Below, in pieces: positions 61,254 to 64,000 of a DNA stretch of 64,000 nt. This DNA comes from Streptomyces armeniacus (GTDB lineage Bacteria > Actinomycetota > Actinomycetes > Streptomycetales > Streptomycetaceae): assembly GCF_003355155.1 (NCBI RefSeq), contig NZ_CP031320.1, positions 1,474,369 through 1,538,368 on the forward strand. Direction: 5' to 3'. The notes under the pieces are model-generated. The model saw only the letters and a program-made list of their open reading frames with translations. It did not search any database and had not been told where the DNA came from. Both the position numbers and the translations under genes were made by a program. Numbering within the stretch: position 1 is the stretch's first letter; each line of letters opens with the position of its first letter.

Positions 61254-62542
61254 GCGAAACCAGGACCCTGATCCGCGGCGCGAAGATCCTCGGCGGCGAA
61301 CCGCGGGACGTGCTGCTCGACGGCGGCGTCATCGCGGAGGTCGGCGCCTCGCTGGAGGCCGCGGACGCGCGGATCATCGAGGCCGCCGGGAACGTGCTGC
61401 TGCCCGGCCTCGTCGACCTGCACACGCATCTGCGCGAGCCCGGCCGCGAGGACTCCGAGACGGTGCTCACCGGCACCAGGGCCGCCGCGCAGGGCGGGTT
61501 CACCGCCGTGCACGCGATGGCCAACACCTTCCCCGTCGCCGACACCGCGGGCGTCGTCGAACAGGTCTGGCGGCTCGGCCGGGAGTCCGGCTACTGCGAT
61601 GTGCAGCCGGTCGGCGCCGTCACCGTCGGGCTGGAGGGCAAGCAGCTCGCGGAGCTGGGCGCGATGTACGACTCGGCGGCCGGCGTCCGGGTGTTCTCCG
61701 ACGACGGCAAGTGCGTGGACGACGCGGTGATCATGCGGCGCGCGCTGGAGTACGTGAAGGCCTTCGACGGCGTCGTCGCCCAGCACGCCCAGGAGCCGCG
61801 GCTCACCGAGGGCGCGCAGATGAACGAGGGCATCGTCTCCGCCGAGCTCGGCCTCGGCGGCTGGCCCGCTGTCGCCGAGGAGTCGATCATCGCCCGCGAC
61901 GTGCTGCTCGCCGCACACGTCGGCTCCCGGGTGCACATCTGCCATGTCTCGACGGCCGGTTCGGTGGAGATCATCCGCTGGGCCAAGTCGAAGGGCTGGG
62001 CGGTCACCGCCGAGGTCACCCCGCACCACCTGCTGCTCACCGACGAGCTGGTGCGCTCGTACGACCCGGTCTTCAAGGTGAACCCGCCACTGCGCACCGA
62101 GGCCGACGTGCTGGCCCTGCGCGAGGCGCTGGCCGACGGCACCATCGACTGCGTCGCCACCGACCACGCGCCGCACCCGCACGAGGACAAGGACTGCGAG
62201 TGGGGCGCCGCGGCCATGGGCATGGTGGGCCTGGAGACGGCGCTGTCCGTCGTACAGCAGACGATGGTCGACACCGGGCTGCTCGACTGGGAGCGGGTCG
62301 CCGACCGGATGTCCGTACGGCCCGCGGCCATCGGCCGCCTCGAGGGCCACGGCCGGCCCGTCTCGCCTGGTGAGCCCGCCAACCTGACGCTCGTCGATCC
62401 CGCATACCGTGGCCCGGTGAACCCCGCGGGCTTCGCCTCCCGCAGCCGCAACACCCCGTACGCGGGCCGCGAGCTGCCGGGGCGCGTCACGCACACGTTC
62501 CTGCGGGGGTCGGCCACGGTCTTGGACGGGAAACTGGCGTGA
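61250..62542 (+). CDS. pyrC: dihydroorotase
   Basis: A 430-residue class I amidohydrolase with [19 protein letters not shown] (metal His pair), [19 protein letters not shown] and [15 protein letters not shown] (catalytic Asp). It cyclises carbamoyl-aspartate. Both junctions overlap (ATGA upstream, GTGA downstream), so it is translationally coupled. Confidence 0.96.
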   Translation: MSETRTLIRGAKILGGEPRDVLLDGGVIAEVGASLEAADARIIEAAGNVLLPGLVDLHTHLREPGREDSETVLTGTRAAAQGGFTAVHAMANTFPVADTAGVVEQVWRLGRESGYCDVQPVGAVTVGLEGKQLAELGAMYDSAAGVRVFSDDGKCVDDAVIMRRALEYVKAFDGVVAQHAQEPRLTEGAQMNEGIVSAELGLGGWPAVAEESIIARDVLLAAHVGSRVHICHVSTAGSVEIIRWAKSKGWAVTAEVTPHHLLLTDELVRSYDPVFKVNPPLRTEADVLALREALADGTIDCVATDHAPHPHEDKDCEWGAAAMGMVGLETALSVVQQTMVDTGLLDWERVADRMSVRPAAIGRLEGHGRPVSPGEPANLTLVDPAYRGPVNPAGFASRSRNTPYAGRELPGRVTHTFLRGSATVLDGKLA

Positions 62543-63198
62543 ACCACCTCATCGAACTGGCCGCCGAGCAGAAGTCCCAGGAGGTCACCGACTGGGCGGA
62601 ACGCATCGGCTGGACCGTCGGGCTGCTGCTGTTCGTGGTGCTGATGTACTGGCTGATGCGGCAGGGCTGGAAGTGGCGCGGCACGCTGCAGAGCGACCTG
62701 CCCGAGCTGCCCGCCGCGCCCGCCGCGCCCGCCGACTCCGAGTCCGTACGGCTCCGCATGTCCGGGCGGTACCACGGCTCGACGACGGCCGGGCAGTGGC
62801 TCGACCGGGTCGTCGCCCGCGGCCTGGGCACCCGCAGCAGGGTGGAGCTCACGCTGACGGACGCGGGGCTGGACGTCGTACGGCCCGGTGCGCAGGACTT
62901 CTTCGTCCCCGCCCGGCAGCTGCGCGGCGCCCGGCTCGACAAGGGCATCGCGGGCAAGGTGCTCACCGAGGGCGGCCTGCTGGTCGTCACCTGGGAGCAC
63001 GGCGGCCGCGAGCTCGACTCCGGTTTCCGCTCCGACCATGCGGCCGCGCACCCGGAGTGGGCCGAGGCCGTACGCGCCCTCGCGGGGGAGAGCGGCCCCG
63101 CCGGCGACGGCCCCGCCGAGGACGCCGGGGCCCCCGAACTTCACGACCAGGCCGCCGGGCGGCAACCGGCCCGGCGCACCCAGGGAGACGCACCATGA
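62539..63198 (+). CDS. pyr-operon membrane protein, PH-like domain
   Basis: A 219-residue protein with one membrane helix ([14 protein letters not shown]) near residues 28-43, then a beta-rich domain ([58 protein letters not shown]) resembling a bacterial PH-like fold, and a disordered acidic/Gln tail. It is conserved between pyrC and carA throughout actinobacteria, implying a link to pyrimidine synthesis or its membrane localisation, but no function is established. Starts are coupled on both sides. Confidence 0.82.
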   Translation: MNHLIELAAEQKSQEVTDWAERIGWTVGLLLFVVLMYWLMRQGWKWRGTLQSDLPELPAAPAAPADSESVRLRMSGRYHGSTTAGQWLDRVVARGLGTRSRVELTLTDAGLDVVRPGAQDFFVPARQLRGARLDKGIAGKVLTEGGLLVVTWEHGGRELDSGFRSDHAAAHPEWAEAVRALAGESGPAGDGPAEDAGAPELHDQAAGRQPARRTQGDAP

Positions 63199-64000
63199 CG
63201 ACGTCCACGAGAGCCCCGAAGACCCCCGCCGTCCTCGTACTGGAGGACGGGCGCACCTTCCGCGGGCGGGCCTACGGCGCCGTCGGCGAGACCGTCGGCG
63301 AGGCCGTCTTCAGCACCGGCATGACCGGCTACCAGGAGACCCTGACCGACCCCTCGTACCACCGCCAGGTGGTCGTGATGACCGCGCCGCACATCGGCAA
63401 CACCGGCGTCAACGACGAGGACCCGGAGTCCCGGCGGATCTGGGTGGCCGGCTATGTCGTACGCGACCCCGCACGCGTCCCGTCCAACTGGCGCTCCGTA
63501 CGCGGCCTCGGCGAGGAGCTGGAGGCGCAGGGCGTCGTCGGCATCAGCGGCATCGACACCCGCGCCCTCACCCGCCATCTGCGCGAGCGCGGCGCCATGC
63601 GCGTCGGCATCTTCTCCGGCGACGCGCTGCGCCCGCGGGGACCGCAGGGCGAGCCCGCGGACGAGGGCGAACTGCTCGCACGGGTGCGCTCGGCGCCGCA
63701 GATGGCCGGCGCGGACCTGTGCGGCGAGGTCGCCACCACGGAGCCGTACGTCGTGCCCGCGGTCGGGGAGAAGCGTTTCACCGTCGCCGCCGTCGACCTC
63801 GGCATCAAGGGCATGACGCCGCGGCGGATGGCCGAGCGCGGCATCGAGGTGCACGTGCTGTCCGCGTCCGCGTCGCTCGACGACGTGTACGCGGTCAACC
63901 CCGACGGGGTGTTCTTCTCCAACGGCCCCGGCGACCCCGCCACCGCCGAGCACCCCGTTGCCCTCATGCGGGGCGTACTGGAGCGCGGCACCCCGCTGTT
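63195..64000 (+). CDS. carA: carbamoyl-phosphate synthase small subunit (partial, runs off window)
   Basis: The first 268 codons of CarA. The N-terminal domain shows [37 protein letters not shown] and [20 protein letters not shown]. The start of the glutaminase domain has [20 protein letters not shown] and NGPGDPA. The catalytic Cys lies beyond the window edge. It releases ammonia from glutamine for CarB. ATG 63195 overlaps the upstream stop. No stop within the window. Confidence 0.95.
   Translation, partial: MTTSTRAPKTPAVLVLEDGRTFRGRAYGAVGETVGEAVFSTGMTGYQETLTDPSYHRQVVVMTAPHIGNTGVNDEDPESRRIWVAGYVVRDPARVPSNWRSVRGLGEELEAQGVVGISGIDTRALTRHLRERGAMRVGIFSGDALRPRGPQGEPADEGELLARVRSAPQMAGADLCGEVATTEPYVVPAVGEKRFTVAAVDLGIKGMTPRRMAERGIEVHVLSASASLDDVYAVNPDGVFFSNGPGDPATAEHPVALMRGVLERGTPL

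Overview
The window is about 64 kb of very GC-rich actinobacterial chromosome, almost certainly from a Streptomyces or close streptomycete. Gene density is high, GTG and TTG starts are common, and stop-start overlaps are frequent. Two sporulation regulators confined to this group are recognisable: an SsgB-type cell-division protein (minus strand near 6.3 kb) and BldD (minus strand near 59 kb). Gene order matches the conserved streptomycete core block running from ssgB/thrS through ruvCAB, secDF, relA, alaS, aro genes and efp to the pyr operon. I saw no phage, insertion sequence, CRISPR array or biosynthetic cluster.

Layout. 0-1.2 kb: a DsbA-like thiol protein and a small membrane protein. 1.2-5.5 kb: an accessory patch with a lipoprotein, a large AfsR/SARP-type regulator and a tiny membrane protein. 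It is flanked by a 32-bp imperfect direct repeat, which suggests insertion or duplication. 5.5-13.9 kb: CGNR zinc-finger protein, ssgB, PGPGW membrane protein, two tRNA-Val(CAC) genes around an SRPBCC gene, a NarL-type two-component system, a DEDDh exonuclease, thrS and a HIT hydrolase. 14-21.9 kb: a membrane protein, an EF-G-like GTPase, and the phosphatidylinositol mannoside operon (PI-phosphate synthase, PIM acyltransferase, PimA) with a small membrane protein. 22-31.4 kb: pdxS-pdxT (vitamin B6), yebC, ruvC-ruvA-ruvB (Holliday junctions), yajC-secD-secF (secretion) and apt. 31.5-45 kb: relA, a DUF349 protein, a membrane cyclophilin, a metallo-beta-lactamase-fold hydrolase, hisS, a VKOR protein, rarA, a DUF2470 iron-related protein, rpsD and a STAND ATPase. 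45-57 kb: two small envelope-type proteins, alaS-ruvX-mltG-aroE, aroC-aroK-aroB-aroQ (a nearly complete shikimate set), a proline-rich P-loop protein and an M24 peptidase-like protein. 57-64 kb: efp-nusB, bldD, then pyrR-pyrB-pyrC-(PH-like membrane gene)-carA. carA runs off the right edge.

The most informative non-coding signals are these. A PyrR-binding RNA hairpin sequesters the pyrR ribosome-binding site. A perfect BldD box abuts a second palindrome upstream of bldD, and another perfect BldD-type box lies inside ruvX. A 17/19 iron box sits between rpsD and the DUF2470 gene. A triple 11-bp tandem repeat lies upstream of the SARP gene. Two tandem long hairpins after tRNA-Val show compensatory base changes. 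Several very long inverted repeats act as likely bidirectional terminators. Among proteins, the M24 peptidase homologue has lost both metal-binding aspartates and is a probable pseudoenzyme, and the EF-G-like protein lacks the canonical NKxD nucleotide-specificity motif.

All calls come from reading the sequence. Family assignments rest on motif recognition and remembered homologues, not on searches.
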